Below, one piece after another: positions 53,901 to 63,500 of a stretch of 64,000 bases of DNA. Within the stretch, counting starts at the first letter, position 1. Each line of letters begins with the position of its first letter. Source of the DNA: Rhodohalobacter mucosus (GTDB taxonomy: Bacteria; Bacteroidota; Rhodothermia; Balneolales; Balneolaceae); NCBI RefSeq assembly GCF_003150675.1, contig NZ_QGGB01000005.1:62001-126000 (forward strand), written 5' to 3'. The notes under the pieces were generated by a model that was given only the letters and a program-made list of their open reading frames with translations, did not search any database and was not told the DNA's origin. The position numbers and the translations under genes were made by a program.

Positions 53901-54601
53901 TCGATCAGTTCAGCGTAAGCGTAAAGAAATTCCCGGAAATTCATCCGGTCTACATTTTTTATGTTGGGAACCACCAGGTTTCGTGACCCATCCTTACTCT
54001 CGAGGTCCACAGCTATTCCAAGGTTTACCGAGGATGGTTTCACGCGATAGTGAGAACCCTCTTTCTGAGCATAGAACGAGTTGATCGAGGGAAAATCCTT
54101 CAGAGCCTGAATGACCGCCCATGCGATAAAATGTGTAAAAGAGGCTTTTGGCTCGCCCCGCTGCAGCAGGTGCGTATTAACAATGGTACGATCTTCCGTA
54201 AGCATTTTGACCGGCAGAACGCGCAGTGAGGTCGCTGTGGGTACCTCAATGCTATTATCCATGTTCTCGACTATCTTAGACGAGACCCCTTTGATCTTTT
54301 CCAGTTCCGCATCATCCGGAATTACAACATCCGGCTTCTCTTTTTCAGGTGCTTTTGCAGGCTGTTTCTTTTCCGGAGCTTTTGCCTCTGCTTCCGGTTC
54401 TTCCTCTGTTTCCGGGGCTTTCACAGCAGGCGCGCCATTCGATTCAGGTTCCGGCTCGGGAACCGGTGCCTCTTTGCCTTCTATTTCGTCAAAATACTTT
54501 TTCCAGTGGGGCGGGACGGAATCCGGATTTTCCAGATATTGGTCATAAAGCTCTTCAACCAGTGCGGAATTGGGTCCAAATACGGCTTCAAGTGATTTCA
54601 A
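50927..54601 (-). CDS. 2-oxoglutarate dehydrogenase, Kgd-type E2-E1 fusion
   Basis: A 1224-residue fusion of the size of mycobacterial Kgd and corynebacterial OdhA. Residues 1-40 carry the SucA-type N-terminal segment (YLENPDSVPPHWKKYF). A Pro/Glu/Ala-rich linker runs to about 95. The E2 acyltransferase-like core covers about 115-350, with the catalytic histidine near 311 in TYDHRIIQGAESG. The rest is the ThDP-dependent E1, with the cofactor motif starting HGDAAFAGQG and ending IIINNQIGFTT. No lipoyl domain is present, so a separate lipoylated E2 is needed. It decarboxylates 2-oxoglutarate in the citric acid cycle. No sucB lies next to it. Confidence 0.94.
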   Translation of the reverse strand: MKSLEAVFGPNSALVEELYDQYLENPDSVPPHWKKYFDEIEGKEAPVPEPEPESNGAPAVKAPETEEEPEAEAKAPEKKQPAKAPEKEKPDVVIPDDAELEKIKGVSSKIVENMDNSIEVPTATSLRVLPVKMLTEDRTIVNTHLLQRGEPKASFTHFIAWAVIQALKDFPSINSFYAQKEGSHYRVKPSSVNLGIAVDLESKDGSRNLVVPNIKNVDRMNFREFLYAYAELIEKARSGNLELSDFQGTTISITNPGTIGTVSSVPRLMKGQGAIIATGAINYPAEYQSMAQDVLNQLGISKVMTVTCTYDHRIIQGAESGMFLQKVHSLLNGEETFYDAIFEDLEIPYAPLPYGEDKYEGQLSGKANTLEQDRRAIAVWRLINMYRMRGHVLADLDPLGAEPGHSPELDLDYYGLTLWDLDREFYCEGLGGQDITRLRDIIKLLRNTYCGKIGAEYMHILDLDERKFLRESMESTTNTPNLTKDEKEDILHKLNQAMAFEQFLHRKYIGHKRFSLEGAETLIPMMHFLMEKAGEKDVEKFFFGMAHRGRLNILVNIMNKPYQKVFADFEGNIDPDSIQGSGDVKYHLGTKGNYETKSGHEIELELLPNPSHLEAVNPVVEGAARASQDHHGSNDAEKKIIPVLMHGDAAFAGQGVVAETLNMSQLRGYETGGTIHIIINNQIGFTTLPLDARSTEYASDLAKMILAPIFHVNGDDPEAAVHAMRLALEYRQQFGKDVVIDLICYRKHGHNEGDEPAFTQPGLYKEIENHPTARDIYLEELLRKGEFSKEETDSIFNEFEELLNQAFEDAKSSPALEVTDKMLDRSEETQKERDTFPDTTFPIEDLKEIAVKLNTVPKNFDANPKLLRQLAKRAEAAQNNEKKIDWGFAEALAFGSLLKDGTTIRLTGQDVERGTFSHRHAVLHGTNTAQKFIPLNNLYENQGIFTPYNSLLSEFAALGFEFGYASAKLDALVVWEAQFGDFANGAQVIIDQFITSSEAKWGQQSSIVMTLPHGYEGQGPEHSSARLERFLQLCAEDNIQVANFTTPTQYFHALRKQVLQDKKKPLIIMSPKSLLRHPLAVCNVEELATGKFHPFIEDLDVEDEKSIDRLVICSGKVYYDLYKERDEQEKSSVALARLEQFYPFPDKDLRSYLKKMSHVKEIVWCQEEPRNMGAWTFVSNRIESILGKGQKLTYAGRQASASPAAGQKAIHEAEQKKLIETALG

Positions 54602-54919
54602 AACAAAAGGGTGTCTTTAGGGTAATAAAATGAACGGTATGCGTGGCAGATTTCCGGAATGGCCAACATCTCTCCCGGTATTGGAAGCTGCTGAAAATAA
54701 GTGACAATAGGCGATCCCAAGAAGGATAGATAATTACGTTAACTGCCCGGTTTTCCGTTTAATTTTGAACAATTTCTAAATTAACCATTATTGCGTAAAA
54801 AAACGATGATATTTCAGCTTAAAGAAACACAAAAGAAGTGCATTTCTGAATTCAAAGAGGGTGAATCATTGTTTATATTCACGCTGAGTTTCAATCCTAA
54901 ATGAACATCAATACCAATT
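54602..54919. other. Divergent control region between the Kgd-type gene and pepF
   Basis: This 318-bp A/T-rich stretch holds no plausible gene. GTGAAT and ATTCAC form a short inverted repeat near 54861-54882, close to the pepF start. No clear -7 consensus box was found for either direction. Confidence 0.35.
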
Positions 54920-56725
54920 ATGAGCAGTAACGGTGAAAAAGAGAAAAGCGGAGCAGAAAACATTCAGTGGGACCTCTCCGATCTGTACGCCTCTCCGGAC
55001 GCCCCCGGGCTGAAAGAGGATCGCAAAAACCTGCTTGAGCGCGCAGATGCTTTTGCGGAAAAGTACAGGGGGCGGATAGCGCAAATATCTCCTGAAGAGT
55101 TTGCGGAAATGCTTACGGAATACGAAGAATTGGTTCAGACTTCCGGTAAGATCGGATCTTACTCACATCTGATCTGGTCGACCAACACGGAAGATTCTTC
55201 CTATGGTAAACTGCTTCAGGAAGCAAGTGAACTGAGCGCCGAACTTAGTCAGAAGCTGGTCTTTTTCGATGTTGAATGGCTCAGGCTGGAAGAAGAACGG
55301 GCATCCGCGCTGATCAATGCCCCGGAACTGGAACGCTGGAAGCACTATCTGGAAGTATCACGCAGCTATAAAGAACATGTTTTGAGTGAAGAGGCTGAAA
55401 AAGTGATGAGTGCCAAATCGGTAACCGGAAGCAGGGCATGGAATCGTTTCTTCGATGAAACACTGGGTGCGGCACGCTTTGAACTGGACGGAGAACAATT
55501 TACCGAACAGGAAGTACTCAGCAAGCTGCACAATCCAGATCGCGAATTGAGGCAGAAAGCCCATGCATCACTTACAGAAACATTCAGAGATCACTCGCGG
55601 TCCCTCACGTTTATCTTCAACACGCTGCTGGCCGACAAGTATACCAACGACAAGCTGCGAAACTATGACAGCTGGATTGCGTCCAGGAATCTTTCCAATC
55701 AAACGGACGCGAAAACGGTAAATGCACTCATTGAAGCCGTTACCGGAAAATATGAGCTTGTACAGCGATACTACAGGCTTAAGCGCACGCTGCTGGGCCT
55801 GGATGAAATTTTTGACTACGACCGGTACGCTCCGATTGTCAAAACCACAGAGACGGTTCAGTGGACCGACGCGAAGGAGATGGTTCTCGAAGCTTACTCA
55901 GACTTTCACCCTTCAATGGGTGAGATTGCGGGGCACTTTTTTGAAAATAACTGGATCGATGCAGCCATCAGGCCCGGTAAGAGGGGAGGTGCGTACTCCG
56001 CCAGCACCGTTACATCGGTTCATCCTTACGTATTTATGAATTACGACGGTCAGCTGAGAGATGTGCAGACACTTGCCCATGAACTCGGACACGGCGTTCA
56101 TCAGTATCTTTCAAGGAAGCAAGGTGAACTGCAATCGTCGACACCCCTTACAACAGCAGAAACCGCTTCTGTTTTTGGGGAAATGCTGGTCTTTAACCGT
56201 CTGATGGACCGGCTCGATGATCCTAAAGAGAAATTGGCGCTTCTAATCAGCAAAATCGATGATACCATCGCTACCGTATTCAGACAGGTGTCGATGAACC
56301 GATTCGAAGACCGCATACATACCGGCAGAAGGGAACAGGGGGAGCTGACAACAGAACAGTTTTCCGACCACTGGTTTGAAACCCAGAAAGCCCTGTATGG
56401 CAATTCCGTAACCATAACCGATGAATACAGGCTATGGTGGTGCTATATTCCGCACTTCCTGCATACACCGGGCTATGTGTATGCGTACGCCTTCGGAGAA
56501 TTGCTGGTACTTGCACTCTACGATGCATACAAGTCGGAGAGCAATGGATTTGCGGATCGTTACATGGATCTGCTGGCAGCGGGAGGGTCTGACTGGCCCC
56601 ACAACCTGATCGCCGGTATGGGTATCGATATCCGCGACCGGAATTTCTGGAACCGGGGTCTGGACCTCTTCGAATCCATGATCAGCAGAGCTGAAGAACT
56701 TGCCGCAGAAACTGCCACTTCCTGA
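54920..56725 (+). CDS. pepF: Oligoendopeptidase F (M3B metallopeptidase)
   Basis: A 601-residue cytoplasmic zinc peptidase of family M3B. The zinc motif HELGH lies in TLAHELGHGVHQYL near residue 395, and the third ligand glutamate in TTAETASVFGEMLV about 25 residues later. Substrate-binding histidine and tyrosine residues are in IPHFLHTPGYVYAYAFGELL. The N-terminal PepF domain (IQWDLSDLYASPD) is intact. It hydrolyses peptides of about 7-17 residues. No signal peptide is visible. It starts an operon with the GAF-domain gene (11 bp downstream) and deoB. Confidence 0.95.
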   Translation: MSSNGEKEKSGAENIQWDLSDLYASPDAPGLKEDRKNLLERADAFAEKYRGRIAQISPEEFAEMLTEYEELVQTSGKIGSYSHLIWSTNTEDSSYGKLLQEASELSAELSQKLVFFDVEWLRLEEERASALINAPELERWKHYLEVSRSYKEHVLSEEAEKVMSAKSVTGSRAWNRFFDETLGAARFELDGEQFTEQEVLSKLHNPDRELRQKAHASLTETFRDHSRSLTFIFNTLLADKYTNDKLRNYDSWIASRNLSNQTDAKTVNALIEAVTGKYELVQRYYRLKRTLLGLDEIFDYDRYAPIVKTTETVQWTDAKEMVLEAYSDFHPSMGEIAGHFFENNWIDAAIRPGKRGGAYSASTVTSVHPYVFMNYDGQLRDVQTLAHELGHGVHQYLSRKQGELQSSTPLTTAETASVFGEMLVFNRLMDRLDDPKEKLALLISKIDDTIATVFRQVSMNRFEDRIHTGRREQGELTTEQFSDHWFETQKALYGNSVTITDEYRLWWCYIPHFLHTPGYVYAYAFGELLVLALYDAYKSESNGFADRYMDLLAAGGSDWPHNLIAGMGIDIRDRNFWNRGLDLFESMISRAEELAAETATS

Positions 56726-56736
56726 AATACCTGATT

Positions 56737-58197
56737 ATGCCGGCCAAACGCGAAGAAAAAGCACTTCTGGAATTCAAGCATGCGGTTGATGATGTGGTAC
56801 GTCTGCTCCGTAAAGCATCCGAAGCGCAAACGGTCTACCTCTATTGGGTGAACCGTCAGCGTGGTCAGTTTGTTCTGGAAACCAGCTCAACCATCCTTCA
56901 GAACGTCATGTTTGAGGACAGGGTTGGCTTCGAGGCGCACTATCTTGACGGGTATAAGGACATCGAACAGATTACTCAGTTAAAGGTTCAGGAAGACGTG
57001 CCGAAAGATGCCCTCAAACACTATCATGAACACATTCCCGTTCGCTTTTTAACATTGGTTCCATTTACCAACAATGGTGAAACCGTGGCAGTCACGGTCA
57101 TCGAAACGGAAGAGCAGATCAGCACTACAGAGCTTGAAGAGACGCTGTCGGCCTACAGAAATGCACTTCTAAACCTTCTGAACACCTACCTGGAGCTGAC
57201 GGATCTTTATGAAGTGCAGCGGGAGTGGCCCGATTATGAAGAGTCCCTCGAAAAACTGTCCCCCAGGCTTCATAAAGTGGAGAATATTAAAATTCTTGTT
57301 GAGGAGATGCAGAAACTGCTCCCTTCCGGCGACGTACTTATAGTGGCACGCGGCATGGACAGCTGGGTTTCACTGATTGGCTCCAAAAAAGGAACATCGG
57401 TAACCTCACCCGGTCTGATGGTGGAAGAAAAATCGATGGCCTACGATGCCCTCCAGAAGGGAACAGCCCAGTTTTCGATGCATTTTAACCAAAACCCAAA
57501 GAGGATTTCTTCACTTGAATCAGATACAAGAGGGGCAACGCTGGCCATTCCGGTACTGATCAATGACAGGCGGCATGCAGTGGTGCTGGCTTACGACAAA
57601 AATCCGCTTGTCTTCAAGGAATCAACCAAACATCAGCTGAAAAACGTTGTGAGGGTAGCATCACTTTCCATTCAGGTTCATCTGGGGAAAATAGGAGTGG
57701 ATGAAGACCTTCTTACCAGTGAATACGGCAGCTTCATTCCGGAAATGTGGGAGTATGGTCTTGAAGTGATGATAGCCAATGCGGGGAAAACAGAACGCAA
57801 AGGTTGGTTTGGATTTGCAGGTGTGGAAAATGCAGCAGAACTGAGATCCAGGTTTCGTCTGGAAACACTTAAAAAACTGCAGAAACTGATTGTGAAAAAA
57901 TTAAACCCTGCAGCGTCCGGTTACAGCGGATATATTGGTTTTAATTCCGATTACATCTACTCATTTCTTCTGTACAGCGAGGATGAAAATGAATATGCGG
58001 AGTGGAAAAAGAGTGTTGAGAAAATATTCGCGGAACCCCTGGAGCTTATTGATGGACAGAAAGCCGAAGTCAGTATCAAAATGGGATCGGTGTACGTAGA
58101 TGGGCCCGGAGCTGATATTCATGATGTAATGGACAGTGCAAAAGAGGAGCTTTCGGCTGCGATGAAGGAGAATGTCAAAGATGAAGGGAATAACTGA
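56737..58197 (+). CDS. GAF-like domain protein of unknown function
   Basis: A 486-residue soluble protein. Residues about 10-150 and 180-325 look like two GAF-type sensor folds, each with a final strand-helix pattern (RFLTLVPFTNNGETVAVTVIE and GATLAIPVLINDRRHAVVLAYD). They are joined by a helix rich in E, L and Q. The C-terminal 150 residues resemble a GGDEF-type fold in layout (GLEVMIANAG, YIGFNSDYIYSFLLYSED, VSIKMGSVYVDG) but lack the GGDEF motif, so cyclase activity is not expected. Its stop overlaps the deoB start by one base (TGATG), indicating coupling. A ligand-sensing or scaffolding role is plausible but unproven. Confidence 0.68.
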   Translation: MPAKREEKALLEFKHAVDDVVRLLRKASEAQTVYLYWVNRQRGQFVLETSSTILQNVMFEDRVGFEAHYLDGYKDIEQITQLKVQEDVPKDALKHYHEHIPVRFLTLVPFTNNGETVAVTVIETEEQISTTELEETLSAYRNALLNLLNTYLELTDLYEVQREWPDYEESLEKLSPRLHKVENIKILVEEMQKLLPSGDVLIVARGMDSWVSLIGSKKGTSVTSPGLMVEEKSMAYDALQKGTAQFSMHFNQNPKRISSLESDTRGATLAIPVLINDRRHAVVLAYDKNPLVFKESTKHQLKNVVRVASLSIQVHLGKIGVDEDLLTSEYGSFIPEMWEYGLEVMIANAGKTERKGWFGFAGVENAAELRSRFRLETLKKLQKLIVKKLNPAASGYSGYIGFNSDYIYSFLLYSEDENEYAEWKKSVEKIFAEPLELIDGQKAEVSIKMGSVYVDGPGADIHDVMDSAKEELSAAMKENVKDEGNN

Positions 58198-59375
58198 TGG
58201 GCAGGGTCTTTTTGGTGATCATAGACGGACTGGGAATAGGAGCCCAGGAAGACGCAGCAGAGTACGGTGATGAATCTGCAAATACGCTGGCCGGGGTTAG
58301 CAGGGAAACGGGATGCAGGCTTCCGAACTTTGAGAAACTGGGGCTGGGAAATATTGAGCCCCTGCCGTCTATTCCACCCGTTGATTTTCCCGTTTCGTGC
58401 GTGGGGAAGATGCGGGAGGTTTCGGCTGGAAAAGATTCTACCACAGGGCATTGGGAACTTGCGGGACTGATTCTCGACAAAGCATTTCCAACCTATCCCA
58501 ACGGATTTCCTGAGGATGTTATTGAACGGTTTTGTACCGTAACGGGTCATCAAGGTGTTTTGTGTAATCTGCCCTATTCGGGTACGGATGTAATCAGGGA
58601 TTACGGGAAAGAGCATCTGTCAACCGGCCGGCCGATTGTTTACACTTCGGCTGACAGTGTTTTTCAGGTGGCCTGCCATGCGGATGTGACACCGGTTGAG
58701 ACTCTCTACCGATGGTGCGAGCATGCCAGGACGAATGTTATGGTCGGAGAACATGCAGTGGGGAGGGTTATCGCAAGGCCTTTTGAAGGGAAGCCGGGTT
58801 CGTTTGAGCGCATTTCAGACCGCAGAAAAGACTATTCACATCCGGTTCCAACACCCAATATGTTAAGTGTGCTGCAGAAAGCGGGCGTAAAAACCTACTC
58901 GATCGGTAAGGTGATCGACCTGTTTGCAGGTGAGGGATTCAGCCAGTACCGCAAAACAAGAAGTAATGCAGAGGGAATTTCACAGCTTCTCAGCCTGATG
59001 AGCGCAGGTATCAACCATAGTTTTACATTTATCAACCTGATTGATACCGATCAGCTGTATGGTCACAGACAGAACCCGGAGGGATACGCTAAAGCGCTCG
59101 GTGAAATAGATCGCGCCCTGCCTGCCATGCTGGAAAAGCTGTCCGGTGAAGATCTTCTGATTATCACAGGCGATCATGGGAACGACCCCACCGATAACTC
59201 TACCGACCACACCCGTGAATTTGTCCCGCTGCTTGTATTTAAAGGAAGACCGGAAAAAAAGGACTGTGATTTGGGAGTGAGGGAAACGTTTGCTGACGTT
59301 TCAGCAACGATTCTGGACTACTTTGGCTGCGCAAATCCGCTAAATGGAAACTCTTTTTTGAAACAAATCAGCTGA
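58197..59375 (+). CDS. deoB: Phosphopentomutase
   Basis: A 392-residue alkaline-phosphatase-superfamily mutase that interconverts ribose (or deoxyribose) 1- and 5-phosphate in nucleoside salvage. The N-terminal metal site is VFLVIIDGLGIGAQEDA. The phospho-acceptor threonine lies in GKDSTTGHWEL, and the second metal cluster in NLIDTDQLYGHR and IITGDHGNDPT with the following STDHTREFVP. The length matches bacterial DeoB. Translation is probably coupled to the preceding GAF-like gene through the TGATG overlap. No other nucleoside-salvage genes are adjacent. Confidence 0.95.
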   Translation: MGRVFLVIIDGLGIGAQEDAAEYGDESANTLAGVSRETGCRLPNFEKLGLGNIEPLPSIPPVDFPVSCVGKMREVSAGKDSTTGHWELAGLILDKAFPTYPNGFPEDVIERFCTVTGHQGVLCNLPYSGTDVIRDYGKEHLSTGRPIVYTSADSVFQVACHADVTPVETLYRWCEHARTNVMVGEHAVGRVIARPFEGKPGSFERISDRRKDYSHPVPTPNMLSVLQKAGVKTYSIGKVIDLFAGEGFSQYRKTRSNAEGISQLLSLMSAGINHSFTFINLIDTDQLYGHRQNPEGYAKALGEIDRALPAMLEKLSGEDLLIITGDHGNDPTDNSTDHTREFVPLLVFKGRPEKKDCDLGVRETFADVSATILDYFGCANPLNGNSFLKQIS

Positions 59376-59552
59376 AATTTACGCATATATCAGAGGGGCT
59401 GATAAACATAATAACGACCCTGTAGATTTTGTCAAATTTTGGTATATTTAATGTTTCGTATGAAAACTTGGCGCAACATCTTCAGGACCGTATCGTTCTC
59501 ATACCAGTCTATAGCAGGCTATTAGCAATCTGAACATAGAAAACAATTAAAC

Positions 59553-60407
59553 GTGGCAAAAAGCTCAGGAATTTCTACCAGAGAGTCCGAATCACTGGAC
59601 CGCTATCTACACGAAATTGGAAAAGAGAAACTGATTACCCCGGACGATGAGGTCCGTCTTGCAAAAGAGATACAGAAAGGGTCGCAGAAAGCTCTTGAAG
59701 AATTAACCAAAGCCAACCTGCGTTTTGTGGTATCTGTCGCCAAACAGTACCAGAACCAGGGGTTGTCGCTGGGTGACCTTATCAATGAAGGGAACCTCGG
59801 ATTGATCAAGGCGGCAAAACGTTTTGATGAAACCCGCGGATTCAAATTTATTTCCTACGCCGTTTGGTGGATACGTCAGTCGATTCTGCAGGCACTGGCC
59901 GAGCAGAGCCGAATTGTGCGTCTGCCGCTTAATCGGGTTGGTGCACTGAACAAAATCGGAAAAGAGCTCTCCAAGCTGGAACAGGAGTATGAACGTGTAC
60001 CCTCCGCAGCCGAACTGGCTGAAAGCCTGGATATGACCGTTTCGGAAGTTGCGGATACGCTCAAAATTTCAGGACGACATCTCTCCATGGATGCCCCGTT
60101 TGCACAGGGCGAGGATAACCGCCTGCTCGACGTGCTCGAAAACGAAGAGATCCCCAATCCGGATAACGATCTGATGGGCGAATCGCTGAAAGTGGAAATT
60201 GAGCGCGCCCTTTCCAAGCTGACCAAGCGGGAAGCAGAAGTGATCCGGCTCTATTTTGGTATCGGCCGTGAGCACTCCCTGACGCTTGAAGAGATCGGCG
60301 AACGTTTCGATCTTACTCGCGAGCGCGTACGACAGATTAAGGAAAAAGCACTGCGCAAGCTGCGGCATCATAACCGCAGCGCCGCACTCCGCGCTTATCT
60401 GGGCTGA
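59553..60407 (+). CDS. rpoD: Primary sigma factor RpoD/SigA (short Bacteroidota type)
   Basis: A 284-residue sigma-70 factor with regions 1.2 ([19 protein letters not shown]), 2 ([30 protein letters not shown]), 3 ([20 protein letters not shown]) and 4 ([20 protein letters not shown]). Region 1.1 and the long non-conserved insert of proteobacterial RpoD are missing, as is normal for the primary sigma factor of Bacteroidota and relatives. These recognise the TAnnTTTG promoter type, boxes of which are seen in this window. The start is a GTG at 59553. It is followed by a strong terminator. Confidence 0.94.
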   Translation: MAKSSGISTRESESLDRYLHEIGKEKLITPDDEVRLAKEIQKGSQKALEELTKANLRFVVSVAKQYQNQGLSLGDLINEGNLGLIKAAKRFDETRGFKFISYAVWWIRQSILQALAEQSRIVRLPLNRVGALNKIGKELSKLEQEYERVPSAAELAESLDMTVSEVADTLKISGRHLSMDAPFAQGEDNRLLDVLENEEIPNPDNDLMGESLKVEIERALSKLTKREAEVIRLYFGIGREHSLTLEEIGERFDLTRERVRQIKEKALRKLRHHNRSAALRAYLG

Positions 60408-60433
60408 TCCATCCCTCAACCTATGAGTTTGTC

Positions 60434-60467
60434 AAAGCCGCTCTCCCAATCCGGAGCGGCTTTTTTT
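60434..60467 (+). terminator. Strong intrinsic terminator after rpoD
   Basis: AAAGCCGCTC (60434-60443) pairs perfectly with GAGCGGCTTT (60454-60463) around a 10-base loop. The T-run reaches 60467. It marks the boundary to the A/T-richer segment that follows. Confidence 0.88.
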
Positions 60468-60533
60468 ATCGTATTAATTTATTTATACAATAAATCATTG
60501 TCATTTATGACTTTCAATAATATTTAAAACTTC

Positions 60534-60541
60534 TATATTTG
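60534..60541 (+). promoter_or_regulatory. -7 promoter box before the restriction-type gene
   Basis: TATATTTG at 60534-60541 is an exact TAnnTTTG -7 element. A matching TTG at the usual upstream distance is lacking. The predicted start near 60547 gives a leader of about 30 bases to the ATG at 60578. Confidence 0.4.
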
Positions 60542-60577
60542 ATAGTGATTTTGAATAAAATTTGATATCTGTCATTA

Positions 60578-63500
60578 ATGCAGAATAAAAACCCAATTCT
60601 AAATAGCCCATATAAAGAGCCAAAATATCACTATGCGACTAGAGGAGACGGTAGCCTGGATTATGCTGAAGTAATTGAAGGGCGCAGATTATTTGTACCG
60701 GATTTGAATGCTCCTATTCCGAATAAAGCGGGTGATCAAAAAGAAGTATTCAGCGTAAATGATTTTGGAAGGCAATATGATACTTTACTTGTCAACCAGG
60801 TAAGAAAGCATACCAGGGATTGGAGAGAACAGAAGTATCCTGGGGTAACAAGAGTATCAAAAGATTTAATGTCTCACTGGTTTCTTCAATATGAAGATGA
60901 GCCTCGAAAGAACCTCTTTTTTGCACAGCGAGAAGCTATTGAAACAGCAGTTTGGCTGAATGAAGTAGCATCTAAAAGCAATTATGGTCAAAACATTATA
61001 CAAAGACTGCAAACTGAACAGCAAAACGTAAGTAAGAAAAAAGCAGAGCAGTTGCCGCGAATTGCCTTTAAAATGGCAACAGGAACAGGTAAAACCGTGG
61101 TAATGGCTGCTTTGATTCTGTACCACTATCTAAATCGAAGCGAGTATAAACAAGACACACGATTTGCCGACTATTTTCTTGTTGTGGCTCCAAGTATTAC
61201 TATTAGAGACAGATTAGGAGTTTTACAGGTTGATCGTAGCTCTGATAGAGAAGTTGAGCGGAATGATTATTACGCAGAAAGAAAACTGTGTCCTCCGAAA
61301 TACAGAGATCAGTTAAACGGGATCAATTCACGGTTAGTGATTACCAACTACCATAGCTTTATGCCTAAAACCCTTCAGGGGAATAAGAAAAGCCCGTATG
61401 ATGGGAAAGTGGATGCAGAAGGTAACAAACAAGAGGCAAAAGAATCACCATCACAAATGGTGAAGCGTGTTCTCAAAAATTTCAAATCCGGAAGCCGTTT
61501 ATTGGTTTTAAATGATGAAGCTCATCACTGCTATCTTCCAAAACGAAAAGGAAGAACAAAAGATCACGAAGGTAGCAACGAAAATGAGAAAGCAGCGGTA
61601 TGGTTTTCAGGACTGTCAGAAATTGGCAAAAGATTTCAAATCAATAATGTTTATGACCTTTCTGCTACACCATACTATTTAAATGGATCTGGATACACTC
61701 CTTACAGTCTTTTTGGATGGGTAGTTTCTGATTTTGGTTTGATTGAAGCGATTGAAAGCGGGCTTGTGAAAATCCCTTTCCTTCCTATTGATGATACCTC
61801 TCAGGAATTGGATGAAGCAAAATTGAAGAATCTATACGATCATGTAAAAGATAAACTTCCGAAGAAAGGTCGGCGGAAAAGGAAGAAAGAAGCAAAAAAG
61901 AAGGGGAAATCGATAGGTGATGAAGTACCGGATTTACCCCCTCTTGTTCATCTTGCTATGGAGAAGTTTTACAAAGACTATCTCGATTATGAAGAAGGAT
62001 TACGTAAGGAAGGTGAGATAAGTCCGGATCTGTTATCGTCACCACCCGTTTTTATTGTTGTTTGTAACAACACATCCGTTTCTCGTGAGATGTATAAAGC
62101 GATAGCCGGTTACGAGATTCTGAATGAGGATGATGAAATAGAACGGGTTGTTGGAGGAAAACTGGACTTATTTTCCAACTATGATGAGCAAACCAATCGC
62201 CCTAAGAGAAAATCACCTACTCTCTTGATTGATAGTGAAGCGCTGGATGATGCTGATCAGATTAATAAGGATTTTAAAAAGATTTTCGCATCGGAAATTG
62301 AAGAATTTAAGAAACAGTACGCTAATCAATATGGACAGGGGACGGCTGATCGGATTGATGATGCAGATATATTACGAGAGGTGGTAAATACAGTTGGTAA
62401 ACCCGGAAAACTTGGAGGACACATTCGCTGTGTAGTCTCAGTTTCGATGCTTACTGAGGGGTGGGATGCTAACACTGTAACTCACATTATGGGTTTGCGT
62501 GCTTTTGGCTCTCAACTATTGTGTGAACAGGTGGCTGGTCGGGCTTTGCGGAGAATGAGATACGATCTGGTTGGGTATGATAAAGAAGGAAACCCGACGA
62601 AAGATCAGCGGAAAATAGTAGAGTATAAATTTCCACCTGAATATGCCCAGATCATCGGTGTTCCCTTTAAACTGTTTAAACAAGGTGCTACGGAACTGCC
62701 TGAGCCTGTTGAAACACATCGAATTTATGCCATGCCGGAGAGGCAAAAAGAGCACGAAATTACGTTTCCTGTATTGAGCGGTTATCGTAAAGAGTTTTCA
62801 GAAGATGAATTGACTTGTGACTATACAGATGTTGAGCCGTATGAAGTAGATTTAACGGACTTACCACTTGGGACAACTATGGGATCTGCTTTTACGGATG
62901 ATGACCGGCAGCTAAAAGTTCAATCTGTGAAAGAAAAACGGGATCAGGAAGTTATTTTCAATTTGACCCGACACGTTCTTCGTTATCATTTCTCAGATGG
63001 CGAAAAGAATCTAAACTTTGGCCTGTTCAACAGGGTGAAAAAGATAGTTGAGAAGTGGTATGATGAGCGATTGACGGTTATAGGGCATGAAGACAATGTG
63101 TATAAACGGCTGATTGAAATCTATGATCCCATCGCGGTTACAGATCACATTATGAGAGGTGTGAATGCGGTAAAGAACACGGAAGAGTTTATTCGGCCCA
63201 TTTTTGCCCGTTCCTCAGAAAAGTTTGGCAGTACCCGGTATGTAAATGGTGTAACGCAACGTGAAGTACGGCCTACAACCAAAAGCCATGTGAATGCGGT
63301 TGTAGCTGATTCCGACTGGGAGCAAATCGCCGCTAAAGAGATGGAGAATCTGGATGAGATCCTGAGCTATGTAAAAAACGACTATCTCGGTTTTTTTATC
63401 CCATACCTCAAAGATGGTTCGGAGCGAAATTACCAGCCGGACTTTCTATGCCGGTGCAAAACACCATCCGGAAAAATCATAAATCTGATTCTCGAAATCA

